A stretch of DNA of 64,000 bases from Petaurus breviceps papuanus (Eukaryota; Chordata; Mammalia; Diprotodontia; Petauridae). The notes beneath the pieces were generated by a model. That model was not told where the DNA came from. It searched no databases and worked only from the letters and a program-made list of their open reading frames with translations. The DNA lies in NCBI GenBank assembly GCA_028583685.1, contig JAMXIF010000031.1:3018868-3082867 (forward strand). The letters run 5' to 3'. This document shows, one piece after another, positions 29,790 to 40,179 of this stretch. The number at the start of each line of letters is the position of its first letter. Positions within the stretch are counted from its first letter, which is position 1. Position numbers and translations under genes: made by a program.

Positions 29790-31560
29790 GTTTAGAAGCA
29801 GTGATTCATCTATAGCTCTTGGGATATGATGTTTGGCGTGGGTTGAGCCCAAGAGGTCCTTTTTGATCCCTAGCATCTATGAAAAGTGTGGCTCTGCTGG
29901 GCCCTGAATACTCTATACCAGGAAAGGAAAAGAATTCACTCTGTCCCCCTCTACCCCTCCTTGAAACTCTCAATCTGCCCCAGAGCATTGGCACTGGGTC
30001 CCATGGCAGCTCAAAGGCTTGGCCTCATTCCCACTCCTCTAAAGCATATGGCAACTGGGTCGCTCTTGTGGCTCACCCCTTTGCAAGAGTGAGGTGGTAA
30101 CTACTCAGGGTAAGGAGCCAGGTCACCGAGCACACTCAGGCCAACTGGAAAGAAGAATGAGACAGGGCTCTATTCATTCAGTCACTGAGCCGGGCAATGA
30201 TGGAAGCAGCTTCCCTGGTGATCCACAGGGCAGTGTCTTTGCTGGGCTACTGTTGCTCTGGGGACAACGCTTGGCTCTCCCTCTCTCTGACTCCTCCTCC
30301 CCTGCCAGACTCCTCATACTCCTTGGCAAGCAGGAACAGGATCTTCAGCTCCTGTAGAATATCCCACTACACAGACAGCCACTGTGTAAAGGTCTTAGAC
30401 CAGCTAACTCATGTACTCTGTCCCATGTATATTAATCTTTCCAATGACCTCTGAGCTCAGAGGATCAAAGTGGTGACTCCAGAGGAGTGGAATATAAGTT
30501 TGGATGCCATACGTTTCTGTTTTCCTCCACAGCAATTACTCATTTGTTTTGCCCTTGGGAACTGGACTGTGTAATATGATTCACGACTTAATTTTTCAAA
30601 TCAAGCCACCTAATTCTGCTTTCAAGGCAAACCCAAACACTCGGCCTCCATGTGGGAGCCAATGGAAATCCGGGATCAGCCTTGGGAGGCCCACTCTGCC
30701 CTTCCTTCCCCACGTCCTGCCCCACACCTCAAGGCAATCAAACGACCCAGAGAGAATGGAGTTAGCTTAACTAGAAGCCAAGGTAAACAAAACTTAGTGC
30801 AAGTGAACTTTCCCTAGCGATCAAAAATATAATGCAATTTACACCACTCAAAGACTCTACTGTCACCAGGGAAGAGACCAGGTAGCAACCAGTATGCTAC
30901 CAGTAAATGCATCCTCTAGACATATGTAAAGTGCTCTGGACACATGTAAAGTCTTGGGTTGATACCAAAACTAGCTAAATGATCTTACTAGTATCCTAAA
31001 AGTCCTGGCTAATCTTGTGAATAATCATAGAAGACATGCTCATTAAATAGGTTGAAAAAGCTGTCACTCACAAGCTTGAAGTGAAAACTTTTGTTGCCAG
31101 ACCCGGCCCTTGACAAAACTGGGAAGTGGCCAAGTTTTTCTTTAATGCCCTTTAAAGATCCTTTTAACAGGTTTCAGCAACCCTTATCTCCCTATGCCCT
31201 TAACTCATCCAGTGGCCTATGTCCTACTCTGCCCCAAATTCCTCTAGTAATTTAAGAAAGCAGAGAAAATCGATCTGCTTTAAACTAGGATGTCAGGGGT
31301 TTGAAGTTTTATCCCCCTAGGATATCTATATTTGAAAAGAATCTACATGATAACTTTGTTTCACAATAATAGCAAGTTGAACATAGTAGGTTTGCAGTTT
31401 TGTGTGCAATCATCTTGTTTTATTACACTATGTTATGGAAATGCTTGATTTATTCCATAAATGAAAAATAAAATAAATTTAAGGAAGAAGACAACATCTG
31501 ACACGAAAGAATTAACGTCTTCGGTAGAATTAGAGGCATGTACTGGAACAACAGAAATAT
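29790..31560. other. Long unique non-coding block
   Basis: About 1.8 kb with no secure repeat. Frames of 62 to 88 codons at 29806-30770 overlap in several phases and have no domain. A repeated phrase ACATGTAAAGT/ACATATGTAAAGT lies near 30920-30950. Confidence 0.45.
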
Positions 31561-31564
31561 TTTG

Positions 31565-31655
31565 GCTTAAGGGGATCAGATGAAATAATATTTATAAAGC
31601 ATTTAGCATAATGTTTGGCATATAATAGTACTTAATAAATACTTGTCCTCCCTTT
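31565..31655 (+). mobile_element. MIR-family 3' end
   Basis: GATGAAATAATATTTATAAA, GCATTTAGCATAATGTTTGG and AGTACTTAATAAATACTTGT are the sense 3' end. Confidence 0.65.
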
Positions 31656-31667
31656 TCCTCCTTCACA

Positions 31668-31795
31668 GAAACATAGAATCTCAAAATCTACCTGATGCTT
31701 CAAAATTTTCTAGTCCAATTCCCTACCTGATGCATGAATCCACTTTATAATGTCCCTGAAAGATATCCAATTTCTGCTCTTTCATTTCCCAGAAT
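31668..31795 (-). mobile_element. L3/CR1-type LINE 3' fragment
   Basis: TCTAGTCCAATTCCCTACCT, ATGCATGAATCCACTTTATA and ATGTCCCTGAAAGATATCCA fit the reversed L3 end, as at 8118. Confidence 0.6.
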
Positions 31796-31799
31796 CAAT

Positions 31800-32160
31800 T
31801 TAATTTCTATCATAACACGGGTCTTCCTTAGTCACATTACAGCAAATGCCAACTCTGTCTCTCTGTAAGTTCCCCCCCGCCCCCCCAGATACTACTTTAA
31901 TACTGTTGAGCTCCCAGTTGGATCTTTGCCTCTGGCTTGTACAAAGATTACCAGATGATGTTGATGTTGGGCAGAGTTTGGATAATGGCTCCAGCACTGT
32001 CCAACATTAAAGTATCCTTTATCTGGGCCTTACTGGACTCTGCGTTACTCCTAAATGCAGTCAAAGGCCATGTGACAATACCTGTGCTTTTTGTGAGAGC
32101 TGTGCTCTCAGAGTAGAGAAGCATCTGAGTTACATCCTCAAACCAGAAAAAGATCACAGT
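31800..32160. other. Unique non-coding sequence
   Basis: Two short minus-strand frames lie here without a domain. No repeat is recognised. Confidence 0.4.
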
Positions 32161-32164
32161 CATA

Positions 32165-32490
32165 GAGATTTAGAGAATTCTGCAGATGAGGACGTGAGAC
32201 CAAGGAAAGTTAAGTGACTTGCTCAAGGTCATACAGGCAGTGAGGGAGGAAACAAACATTTATTAAGCACCTCCTATGGGCTAGGCTCTGTACTAAGTGC
32301 TTTGCAAATATTATCTGATTTGATCATCACAATAACCTTGGGAGATAGATACTATTATTATCTTCACTTTACAGTTGTGGAAACTGAGGCAGACAGCAGG
32401 TAAGTGACTTGATCAGGGTCACACAGAGAGTAAGTGTCTGTTTTGAACACAGGTCTTACTGAACTCTCTCTATCCACCTATACGTAGCTG
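32165..32490 (-). mobile_element. SINE fragment followed by a THER1/MIR copy
   Basis: 32165-32243 is a reversed SINE scrap (AAGTTAAGTGACTTGCTCAA). From about 32244 a fuller THER1 follows: AACATTTATTAAGCACCTCC, TTTGATCATCACAATAACCT, TATTATTATCTTCACTTTAC and GTGGAAACTGAGGCAGACAG. Confidence 0.78.
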
Positions 32491-32539
32491 GGATTCTAGA
32501 TTTGAGTCTCTGGAGTAACTGCCTCCCCTCCTAATTTGA

Positions 32540-33065
32540 AAAGAGAAAACCTAGGGAGGTGTGATAGCTATCTGCCAAGTATCTGAAGGGTTCTCATGGA
32601 GAAGACAGACAAGACTAATTTTGTTTGGGTTCAGAGAGCAGAATTAAGACAATGAGCAGAAGCGTCTGAGGAGAAGATTTAGGCTTAACCTACAGAAAAA
32701 TGTGCCGATAATTAGAGTTGGAATGGGCTGACTCAGGAGGGACTGGGCTCTCCCTTAATGGAGGTTTCCAAGTGAAGGCTGAATGACTCTTTGGCTGATG
32801 ATGTGGCAGAGAGTTTTTTTTTTTTTTTGCTTTTTATTTGGAAGGGGGAGGGCAGGGCAATTAGGGTTAAGTGACTTGCCCAAGGTCATGTAGCTAGTAA
32901 GTGTTAAGTGTCTGAGGTCGGATTTGAACTCAAGTCCTCCTGACTCCAGGGTTGGTGCTCTATTCACTGTGCCACCTAGCCACCCCTGCAGAAGAGATTT
33001 TTGACCAAGTCCAGGGTGGATTAGATGACCTCTGAGGTCTCTTACAGCTTAGAAATTCTGTGATT
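32540..33065 (+). mobile_element. L3/CR1-type LINE 3' end, sense, interrupted
   Basis: AGAAGATTTAGGCTTAACCT, CGATAATTAGAGTTGGAATG, GGCTGACTCAGGAGGGACTG, TTAATGGAGGTTTCCAAGTG, AGGCTGAATGACTCTTTGGC, and after the SINE GGATTAGATGACCTCTGAGG and TTAGAAATTCTGTGATTG. This is the best L3 copy in the window. Confidence 0.8.
32814..32986 (-). mobile_element. Short A-tailed SINE inserted in L3/CR1
   Basis: T tail, GGGGGAGGGCAGGGCAATTA, GACTTGCCCAAGGTCATGTA, TTTGAACTCAAGTCCTCCTG and CCACCTAGCCACCCC. Flanks GGCAGAGAGTTTT and TGCAGAAGAGATTTT are a decayed duplication. Confidence 0.9.
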
Positions 33066-33069
33066 GCAA

Positions 33070-33464
33070 GCCAGTGTGGATGACCAATTAGTTTCTTCTA
33101 ATTACCTACAGAGAGCCATAGACAGACAAACAGGGCCCCAACCCAAAGTCCTTGTTCTCGTGGGAAACAAAGAAATACATAAAATTGGTCATGTTCTATA
33201 AGAACTCTGTTGACTCATACAGAGACAAGGGGGAAGGACTCCATGTATTGGGAGCCCAGAGTTTCCTGCATTGAATCATTCTGTAAATATTCCTTGAGGA
33301 GCCCACTGTTTTCCATATGAAAACTTGCCCTGCAAGAATACAAAGAAGTGATTAATTCAGATCATCAACACTGAGCTTTAGCAGTTACTGGTGTTTGCAG
33401 GCTAACTGGTTTATTGAGGAAGTGGGAGTCTATAGCTAAGTCCCACTCCTTCTCTTTGCAGGTG
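33070..33464. other. Unique non-coding sequence
   Basis: No repeat or gene is recognised. Confidence 0.4.
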
Positions 33465-33465
33465 A

Positions 33466-33631
33466 CAGTGGGTAGAATGCTTGGCCTCAGATACTTACTG
33501 GCTATGTGATCCTGGGCAGGCCACTAAGCCTCTGCCTGCCTTAGTCTCCACAAGTGAAAAATGGGGAAAATAACAGCACCTACTTCCCAGGGTCATTGTG
33601 AAGATCAAATGAGACAGTATTTGTAAAAGGC
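33466..33631 (+). mobile_element. THER1/MIR-family SINE
   Basis: TTGGCCTCAGATACTTACTG, GATCCTGGGCAGGCCACTAA, AAATGGGGAAAATAACAGCA and GAAGATCAAATGAGACAGTA are sense MIR text. It ends in the duplication and palindrome that follow. Confidence 0.8.
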
Positions 33632-33665
33632 AAATGAGATAGTATTTATAAATACTATCTCATTT
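33606..33665. repeat. Perfect 34-bp palindrome after a 25-bp duplication
   Basis: The SINE text CAAATGAGACAGTATTTGTA (33606 on) is repeated at 33631 as CAAATGAGATAGTATTTA and then folds back. 33632-33665 is AAATGAGATAGTATTTA joined to its exact complement with no loop. Confidence 0.97.
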
Positions 33666-33669
33666 TGTT

Positions 33670-34420
33670 TCCTTTCCTGTCCATTCCTGTTCCAGATTTG
33701 ACCCTGCTCCCCCCTACCCCCCCAACAAATGCCTCCAGTGTGCTTCAATGGCTTCCTCCCTAAGGGTGTCTTTGCATAAGGGGGCATGCCCTCTGCTGGG
33801 TGCAAAACAGCTCTCCACTGCCCCAGCAGCTGCAAGTGTCAGCAATGCATCATGGATGGGAACCAGGAATAGAATCAGAGGCACACTCTGACTCAGGTAC
33901 CTTTTGCAGAGGCCAACCCCGCCTTATTTGGCCAGTGGTCGGGCCTTGGCCCCAGTCTCTGCACTGTCCTCCTGACGAGGCCTCCCTGGAGTATTTCTGT
34001 CACCAGACTAGGATGGGAGGGCCAAATCATCCCCTCTGGATGATGTAGTCTTTGCTGCAGCTCCAGTATCAGTGTGTGACTGGCATGAGGAATGCAGCTG
34101 AGGGTCAGGCAGGAAGGCTTCGGGAACCACCTGTCACTCTCCACCGCCCAGTATAGAATGTGACCGAGGAAGGAAGTGCTATGACCTAATTCCCCACCCT
34201 GTGGTGCCTCTCCTGGCTTCTGCTCACAAGACTCACTGCTGCTGGCTTTGTTAGAAAATCACACCTGGCCTCGAAGAAGCCTATCAGAGCCGGGGAATAT
34301 GGGTAGCTGCGAAGGGGGCGGGGGGTGAGCGACTGTCAGCCTCCATCATCGCCCTCCTCCCCGACCCCCTGGAGCATTCACTGGTCTCTGCTGCTTGATC
34401 TGGAGCTACCTTCCAGGGCC
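33670..34420. other. Unique, GC-richer non-coding block
   Basis: A CpG-containing stretch at about 34290-34370 (GCGAAGGGGGCGGGG) is too short for a clear CpG island. Frames of 82 and 83 codons overlap on opposite strands at 33800-34144 and have no domain. Confidence 0.45.
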
Positions 34421-34423
34421 GCT

Positions 34424-34505
34424 GTGAGGATAGGATGAGACAATATTTGTAAAGCACTCAGCCCAGTGCCTGGTACACAGTGGCACGTAATAAATGCTTG
34501 TTCTC
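34424..34505 (+). mobile_element. MIR-family 3' end
   Basis: GATGAGACAATATTTGTAAA, CACTCAGCCCAGTGCCTGGT and CGTAATAAATGCTTGTTCTC mark it. Confidence 0.75.
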
Positions 34506-34509
34506 TTCC

Positions 34510-34955
34510 CTTACTGAAAACATATTAACTAACACCTGGTCTTAGCTGTAGCTGGACTGAGTGGCTGGCCATGTGTGCCATGCGATTTAGAGATGTTGAA
34601 AAGGTCCTCTCCTGTCCAAAAATCACCATCCTTACCTGCTGGCTGATGCCTCTGGTTTCTCTAATAGTGACAAAGCTTTGCATTCTACCATTGGAGATAA
34701 GACAACATGCAAATACCCTTAGAGGAGAAAGCACACTGACAAAATTATTCTATTTGTTAGCATTTCCTGAGAACAGGTTGTGATGGAAGGCTGGAGGGCA
34801 TTAGTACCTGATAAGGTATGACAGCAGAGAGCTTTGGAGAACCATGAAAGGATCCAGGATGCTGGAGGGACCAGTGGGAGAGTTCATTGATGCCTGTCTC
34901 CTATTATTGCTTGTTTCCTGGGTAAGTTTAGTTGTAAATCCCTTCAATTCAGCTT
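34510..34955. other. Unique non-coding sequence
   Basis: No repeat is recognised. Two frames of about 70 codons lie on opposite strands of the same stretch. Confidence 0.4.
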
Positions 34956-34958
34956 ATT

Positions 34959-35203
34959 AAGCGCCCCAGTGGAGTGGTGAATAGAGCACCTGGCCTGAAG
35001 GCAGGAAAACTCATCTTCCTGAGTTCATATCTGGCCTCAGACACTGGCTGTGTGATCCTGGACAAGTCACATAACCCTGCTTGCCTCTGTTTCCTTATCT
35101 GTAAAATGAACTGAAGAAGGAAAGGGGAAACCATTCCACTATCTTTGCTAAGAAACCCCCAAACGGGGTCATGAAGATGGACATGACCGAACAATTTTAG
35201 CTC
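34959..35203 (+). mobile_element. Long-form marsupial tRNA SINE
   Basis: CCAGTGGAGTGGTGAATAGA head, TCCTGAGTTCATATCTGGCC, TTTCCTTATCTGTAAAATGA, GGGAAACCATTCCACTATCT, AAGAAACCCCCAAACGGGGT and ATGGACATGACCGAACAATT. Nearly full length. Confidence 0.85.
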
Positions 35204-35215
35204 TCATTTTAAAAG

Positions 35216-35595
35216 AGAGGGCTACGTGTAAACAGATGAGTAAATACAAGATAATTTGAGGAGAGAAACAGAGGGGGGTGGGGGAAGGAAGGGGGAAGAG
35301 GGGTGAACCAACAGTTTGAACACGGCCAAGGTCAGAAAAGGTTCCCCATAGGAAGGGGTACCTGAGGTGAGTTTTAAAGGGAGCCAAGGATTCCAAGGGA
35401 CGGAGGAGAGGAAGAGGAAGGCAGACGGCCTGTACGTGGGCAACAGAATGCTGAGCTCAGGGAATGGTTCTAGCTTTGATGGAATGTAGAACGAATGAAG
35501 GGAAGTCACACAAAGGAAGTCTGACAAGGTGGACCAGAGCCCGATTATGAAAGGCTTTAGCGGCCAGGCATCTAAATGACATGGTGTCTACCGTG
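35216..35595 (-). mobile_element. L2-type LINE, reverse, part 1
   Basis: TAAATACAAGATAATTTGAG, GTACCTGAGGTGAGTTTTAA, AGCCAAGGATTCCAAGGGAC and ATTATGAAAGGCTTTAGCGG read as L2 antisense, continued at 36046 after two insertions. Confidence 0.7.
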
Positions 35596-35820
35596 CCTGT
35601 GCTGTTTGTCCTTCCTTTTCCAAGAGGACCACAGCAGCAGGGAAATGATGACATGACTTGCAGTTGACTTTAATTTGAGTGAAGGAGGGCAGTGCAAGAT
35701 CACTGCTCCTCCACAGCCATCTGGATCTAGTGCCCAGATACTCATCAGGATGACTGGTGGGCAATGACCCAGGGATCCAATGGGAGACCTGGCCCCTTTA
35801 GGCTAAGGCCTTTCCAGGTG
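35596..35820 (-). mobile_element. SINE of the ACAAACAACAAC-tailed (RTE-like) type
   Basis: TTTGTCCTTCCTTTTCCAAG, GATGACATGACTTGCAGTTG, CACAGCCATCTGGATCTAGT, TCATCAGGATGACTGGTGGG and GGCTAAGGCCTTTCCAGGTG. Relatives lie at 41785 and 63180 on plus. Its mobilisation by an RTE-type LINE is recalled, not shown here. Confidence 0.72.
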
Positions 35821-36045
35821 CTCACTTCAGTGAATAGGCCTGAATTCAGATCCTACCTCAGATATTCACTAGCTGTGTGACCCTGGGCAAATTACTTAAC
35901 TTATCTCTGCCTCAGTTTCCTCACCTGTAAAATGGGGATAATAACAGTACCTATCTCCAAGACTTGTGAAGATCAAATGAGATAACCTATGTAATGTGCT
36001 TTGAAAGCCTGAAAATTCTAGGGAAGTACTAGATAGCAATACTAT
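35821..36045 (+). mobile_element. THER1/MIR-family SINE
   Basis: CAGTGAATAGGCCTGAATTC, TCACTAGCTGTGTGACCCTG, CTGTAAAATGGGGATAATAA, CTTGTGAAGATCAAATGAGA and ATGTAATGTGCTTTGAAAGC make a near full-length sense copy. Confidence 0.85.
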
Positions 36046-36358
36046 CTTATCAAAGATAAGGAGGGATTATAGGGAGTGACTGAAAATTTCTGAGCAAGGA
36101 TGATATGGTCACACCTATGCTTCAGGAAGATTATTTTGGTGAGCTGGGTGGGTGATGGGATTGGTGTGGGGAGAGTCTGTGAGCCAAGAGATTAATAAGG
36201 ACTGAAGATAATTGAGGGAAGGAAGAGCTGCTAAAGGCCTTGGGATATTATGGGGATGAGAGATCAGGAAGTGGAAGAAAGGGATTTTCACCTGGGCAGA
36301 AAGTGACCAAATCCCAGACAATCAGGCAAGGAGGAGAGGGGAATTTGGCAGCCAGACT
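36046..36358 (-). mobile_element. L2-type LINE, reverse, part 2
   Basis: GAAAATTTCTGAGCAAGGAT, CTTCAGGAAGATTATTTTGG and AAGAGATTAATAAGGACTGA continue the L2 antisense text of 35216. Confidence 0.65.
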
Positions 36359-36557
36359 GTGAGGTCAAGTCTTATACTTTAATACTCCAAGGTTCTGTGA
36401 CCTCATCCATTTGGGGGCACTCCCTCTGCAGCACAGACTGCATCCCTTCCACAAACTAACAGAAGCTCTTAGGAGAGTCTGCTGAACTGCAGTCTTCACC
36501 AGCATGTGGTCAACCATGGCAAGGCCGCCTTTCTGAACTTAGCCAGGATGGCAGGGT

Positions 36558-36840
36558 CATAGCATCATAGCTCTGGAGCTGGCAGGGACCTCACAGACAT
36601 CTAGAAATGACAATAACAACAACCACCACCATGTGCATGGCACCTCAAGGTTTGCAAAGTGCTTCACACGATACCTCATTCATCAACTCCCTTGAGAAAA
36701 ATTAGACCAAGGGGGCTGAAATGTTTATCCTAAAAACACAGAGATAGTAAGTGGCAGATGTGGGATATAAACCCAGTACCTCCAGCTCCAAACCAAGCAT
36801 TTCTTTTTACCGCACCACAGTGCATCTCATTGGATAAAAG
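36558..36840 (-). mobile_element. SINE scrap and diverged THER1/MIR
   Basis: AGCTCTGGAGCTGGCAGGGA is a MIR/MAR-like end. From about 36606 GCACCTCAAGGTTTGCAAAG, GTGCTTCACACGATACCTCA and GGATATAAACCCAGTACCTC follow a reversed THER1. Confidence 0.6.
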
Positions 36841-36914
36841 ACTCAGAGTTCTCAGACAACAGCTATACAGTCTCTTTCTCAGCTCAGGGTCCCCACCTGA
36901 AGTTCATCCAGCTT

Positions 36915-37265
36915 GGAAAGACTTGACTTAGCTTACACTGGTACAATCTTTGTATCTACATACTTCGCTCTTTTTATAGCCCTGGCACTTAGCACGGGGC
37001 AGCTAGGTGACATAGTGGACAGAGTACTGGGCCTGGAGTCAGAAAGACCTGAGTTCAAATCCGACCTCAGACACTGTATGACCTTGGGCAAGTCACTCAA
37101 CCCTGTTTGTCTTGGTTTCTTCATCTGTAAAATGAAGTGGAGAAGAAAGTGGTAAACCACTCCAGTACCTTTGCCAAGAAAAGCCCAATGGGGCCATGAG
37201 GAATTGTACACAAAAGCACAATACCTAGCAAACAGTAGGTACTTTTAAAAATGTTTACTGATTGA
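36915..37265 (+). mobile_element. L2-type 3' tail interrupted by a SINE
   Basis: TTTTATAGCCCTGGCACTTA precedes the SINE. ATACCTAGCAAACAGTAGGT and AATGTTTACTGATTGACTAA follow it and complete the tail. Confidence 0.75.
36995..37223 (+). mobile_element. Long-form marsupial tRNA SINE inserted in L2
   Basis: CGGGGCAGCTAGGTGACATA, GAGTTCAAATCCGACCTCAG, TTGGTTTCTTCATCTGTAAA, GGTAAACCACTCCAGTACCT and AAGAAAAGCCCAATGGGGCC. Flanks CTTAGCA and CCTAGCA are the likely duplication. Confidence 0.9.
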
Positions 37266-37339
37266 CTAATACCATGATGAGCCATCAGAGGTGGATTTTA
37301 ATTTAAATTTAAAATCTTATGCCACCTTCTCTCTCTCTC

Positions 37340-37590
37340 ATCTTCTCTCTCTTAAATAGCATTTATATAACACTTTAAACATTTGCAAAGGGCTTTACAT
37401 ATTAAATCTCATTTAATCCTCAAAGCAACTCCTTGGGGGTAAATATTATCATCTCCATTTTATAGATCAGGAAATTGAGTCTGAGAGAGGTAAAATGATT
37501 TGACCAGGGTCATACAGTGAGCATCTGAGGGAGGAGTGGAACTCAGGTTTTTCTGACACCAAGTTTAGTGCTCTGTCCACTGTGTCACAG
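37340..37590 (-). mobile_element. THER1/MIR-family SINE
   Basis: AATAGCATTTATATAACACT, GCAAAGGGCTTTACATATTA, CTCATTTAATCCTCAAAGCA and GAACTCAGGTTTTTCTGACA mark the reversed copy. Confidence 0.8.
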
Positions 37591-37591
37591 G

Positions 37592-37592
37592 G

Positions 37593-37631
<39 letters not shown>
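37592..37631. repeat. (CA)n microsatellite
   Basis: About 19 CA units after GGGATA. Confidence 0.97.
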
Positions 37632-37633
<2 letters not shown>

Positions 37634-37645
37634 TACCACAAGTCC

Positions 37646-37707
37646 TACTGTAGCATTAAACTTTAATAACTTAAAAACCTCAGTAAGATTTTTGGAACAC
37701 CCTGTGT
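37646..37707. mobile_element. Mariner-type MITE, one half
   Basis: TTAAACTTTAATAACTTAAA, TCAGTAAGATTTTTGGAACA and CCCTGTGTA correspond to the inverted end GTGTCCCAAAAGTCTTAG...TTTAA. The other half is lost beside the (CA)n tract. Confidence 0.65.
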
Positions 37708-37709
37708 AT

Positions 37710-37925
37710 CTCACATTTCTATTTCACTTTATAAAGTATTTCCCTCACAGAAATCTTATGAGGTAGGTGGTACAAGTATATCTCTTTTTTTTTTTTTTAA
37801 ACAGATGATGAAACTGCTGCCCAGAGGAATTAAGTGGTTTGTCCACAGTCCCAGGAAGATGAAATTGGGATGTGGGGGGCCGGGTGCTGTTTCCCAGTAC
37901 AAGCGGGCGCTTTCCTGAAGTGTCT
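37710..37925 (-). mobile_element. Diverged THER1/MIR copy
   Basis: CACTTTATAAAGTATTTCCC, AATCTTATGAGGTAGGTGGT and CAGATGATGAAACTGCTGCC fit the reversed layout. A T14 tract interrupts it. Confidence 0.6.
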
Positions 37926-38059
37926 AACACACCTTTCCATGTGCAGTGTGTACTCTAGAGCTAGGGACCAGAGCAATCCCCCAACCCCATCATTTTACAG
38001 ATGAACAAACTTGTGGGATTTATTTACTGAAGGCCTCACAACAATACAGCGGAAGGGCT

Positions 38060-39210
38060 GGGACCAGTCCCTAAATTCTTCTGCATCCTCTTTCTGAAAC
38101 TTTCTCCTACACCACCCCTGAACTGAACTGAGTAGAAAATGTGGGCAAGTAAACTTGCATTACATCCCAGGTATGCTTGGACATTCTTCTGGGCCCGGTT
38201 TCCTAAGAATGGATGTTCCTTACAGTTCATCTCTCCCCCATTACTGTTCTTACTCATTCACAGGGGGAAATTCTGAGACTAAATTTCCTGAGGTTCGCAG
38301 TCAGTTTGGAGCTTATTAGAGGAAAAATAGTCCAGTCATACAAAATCATCATGTAATTATTTATAATTTCCAGAACAAACCCATCTCTCACTCAGCCAGG
38401 TTTGATATAGTTCCAGAAAATTCCCAATAGCCATGACAAATGGCAGTTAGGGTGTAAGGACTACACTGGGGAACAGATCAAGGAAGAGATGTAGCTTCAG
38501 TTCCAGGGTGGTTGGGGGGAGAGGGGATTTACAAAAAAACAAAAAGATGGTGGTGGCAAGGGGGGACGTCCAAACCTGCTACTTCTGGTTTCTCTCACTT
38601 GTGTTCTCAAAACACAGCAGAGTGATGGGAGGGTGTAGCAATGACGGAATGTACAGTACAAGACTGGGGGAAGAAGCAATTAGGACAAAAATCCCTAGAG
38701 GACAGGGGTCATTCGAGGTATAATTCTGGGCCAATGTCTGGGCAATGGGAGATGCTGCTTTGCACATTCAAACACAGATGTTCTTCAGGGCCTTCTAGGA
38801 AGCTCCAGATGGAAATCACCACATTTGTATAAACAAACAAAAAAAGAAAATTGAAAGGCAAACTCCATCCCCATCTGCCTTTGTCCCCTTCTTCCCTACC
38901 CCAGGCATTGATCTGAATACTGATCTTGTGGAACTCATTCCTGGCTTTCAAATTCTTTTGTGAATTGTCCATTTGAGAAAATTATAGAGGCAACATCAAG
39001 GAGGGTGGGAACAGGGGGAGAAGTACATGCTGGACGCTTTCTCATTGAACATCAGAGTTATGTCTCAGCTGCTGAGTTCTCCTGATAATATTAGGGCAAC
39101 TACCCATGAGGCAAATGCACTAAGGGACTCTGAGTGGCAGCAAAACTCTTCATTACACAGCAAACCCTGGGAAAGTCACATCATTCTCATCTGTCAAATG
39201 GAATATTGAG
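38060..39210. other. Unique non-coding block
   Basis: Overlapping frames of 60 to 87 codons at 38036-38972 lie on both strands and in several phases. None has a domain. No repeat is recognised. Confidence 0.45.
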
Positions 39211-39214
39211 TTAG

Positions 39215-39325
39215 ATGGGGTATGAGACCTCATCAAGCTCTACTTATGTCCACTGTGCCTAGCTCAGTGCCTGGCAAATATTAGGTGCTTAATAAATGCT
39301 TGTTGATTGAATGGGTTGATGGTCT
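39215..39325 (+). mobile_element. L2-type LINE 3' tail
   Basis: ACTGTGCCTAGCTCAGTGCC, TGGCAAATATTAGGTGCTTA and ATAAATGCTTGTTGATTGAA make a clear tail. Confidence 0.8.
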
Positions 39326-39564
39326 TCTCTACCAGGAGTGAGGAACCTTTTTTTTTTTCCTTTTGAGGTCCAATAATACAGAAGAAAAAAAAATGTAATC
39401 AAGCGATCATATAAATAAAGCAGATTTTAATTTGATTTGTTTCTAGAACTGGAAATAGGAAACACACCATAGAATGGCTTTTTAAAAAAATTAAAGACAT
39501 TAAATACCCTATTTTATTAAACAAATACCACAAATAACAAAACAAACCTGTTTTAGTCTTATAT

Positions 39565-39810
39565 TAGAGGCAAGTGGTATAGGAGATAGAACCTGGTGTC
39601 TGAAATCAGAGAGACCTGACTTCTGTTCCAGCCTCAGATATTTACTAACTGTTTGACTGTGGGTTAAGTCACTCAACCTCTGTCAACCTCAATTTCCTCA
39701 TCTGTAAAATGGGAATAAAACTTCCCATGGCTGTGGTAAGGCTGAAATGATACAAGGTTTATACAGTGCTTCTCAAACCTTAAAGTGCTATATAAATACT
39801 AATTATTAAC
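39565..39810 (+). mobile_element. THER1/MIR-family SINE
   Basis: GAGGCAAGTGGTATAGGAGA, CCAGCCTCAGATATTTACTA, CTCAATTTCCTCATCTGTAA, AATGGGAATAAAACTTCCCA and AAAGTGCTATATAAATACTA make a near full-length copy. Confidence 0.85.
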
Positions 39811-39811
39811 T

Positions 39812-40072
39812 TAAGGGAAGGAGAATCAAGGGGAAAGATGAGAGAAAAAGGGAAAATAGGAAAAGAAAAAAGAGAGGAAATAACAGATACAGAGGAAAGA
39901 GGTACACAGAGAGAGCATACATAGGTACCAAGGAAAAGTACAAATACAGAGTGTCCCAAAAGTCTTGGTGCAGCTATAGGCTTTAATATCCACAGACATG
40001 CACAAAGAGACTCATGGAGGGGATAAGGGGGAGAAAAAGGAGGAAGAGAGAATGGGGAAAAAGAGGACATAT
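39812..40072. repeat. Purine-rich (GA) stretch
   Basis: The plus strand is strongly purine-biased (GGAGAATCAAGGGGAAAGAT, GAGGAAATAACAGATACAGA), interrupted by a mariner-type end at 39949-39998. A 96-codon minus-strand frame with many Ser/Pro is this bias translated. Confidence 0.6.
39949..39998. mobile_element. Mariner-type MITE, one half
   Basis: CAGAGTGTCCCAAAAGTCTT then GGTGCAGCTATAGGCTTTAA matches the end seen in complement at 37646. Confidence 0.7.
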
Positions 40073-40179
40073 AACATTTCCACTTTGTAATCTTTGACGA
40101 TTGTATTGCTAAAGAATTTTATAATGATGGTGCATTTTTGCAACAGTGGACTCATATAGTAACACCATAACTCCGTCTC

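Noticed and set aside
34290-34380. Possible CpG-island promoter
   Set aside because: It is only about 90 bases of GC-rich sequence with few CpG, no downstream exon pattern, and an ordinary MIR end following.
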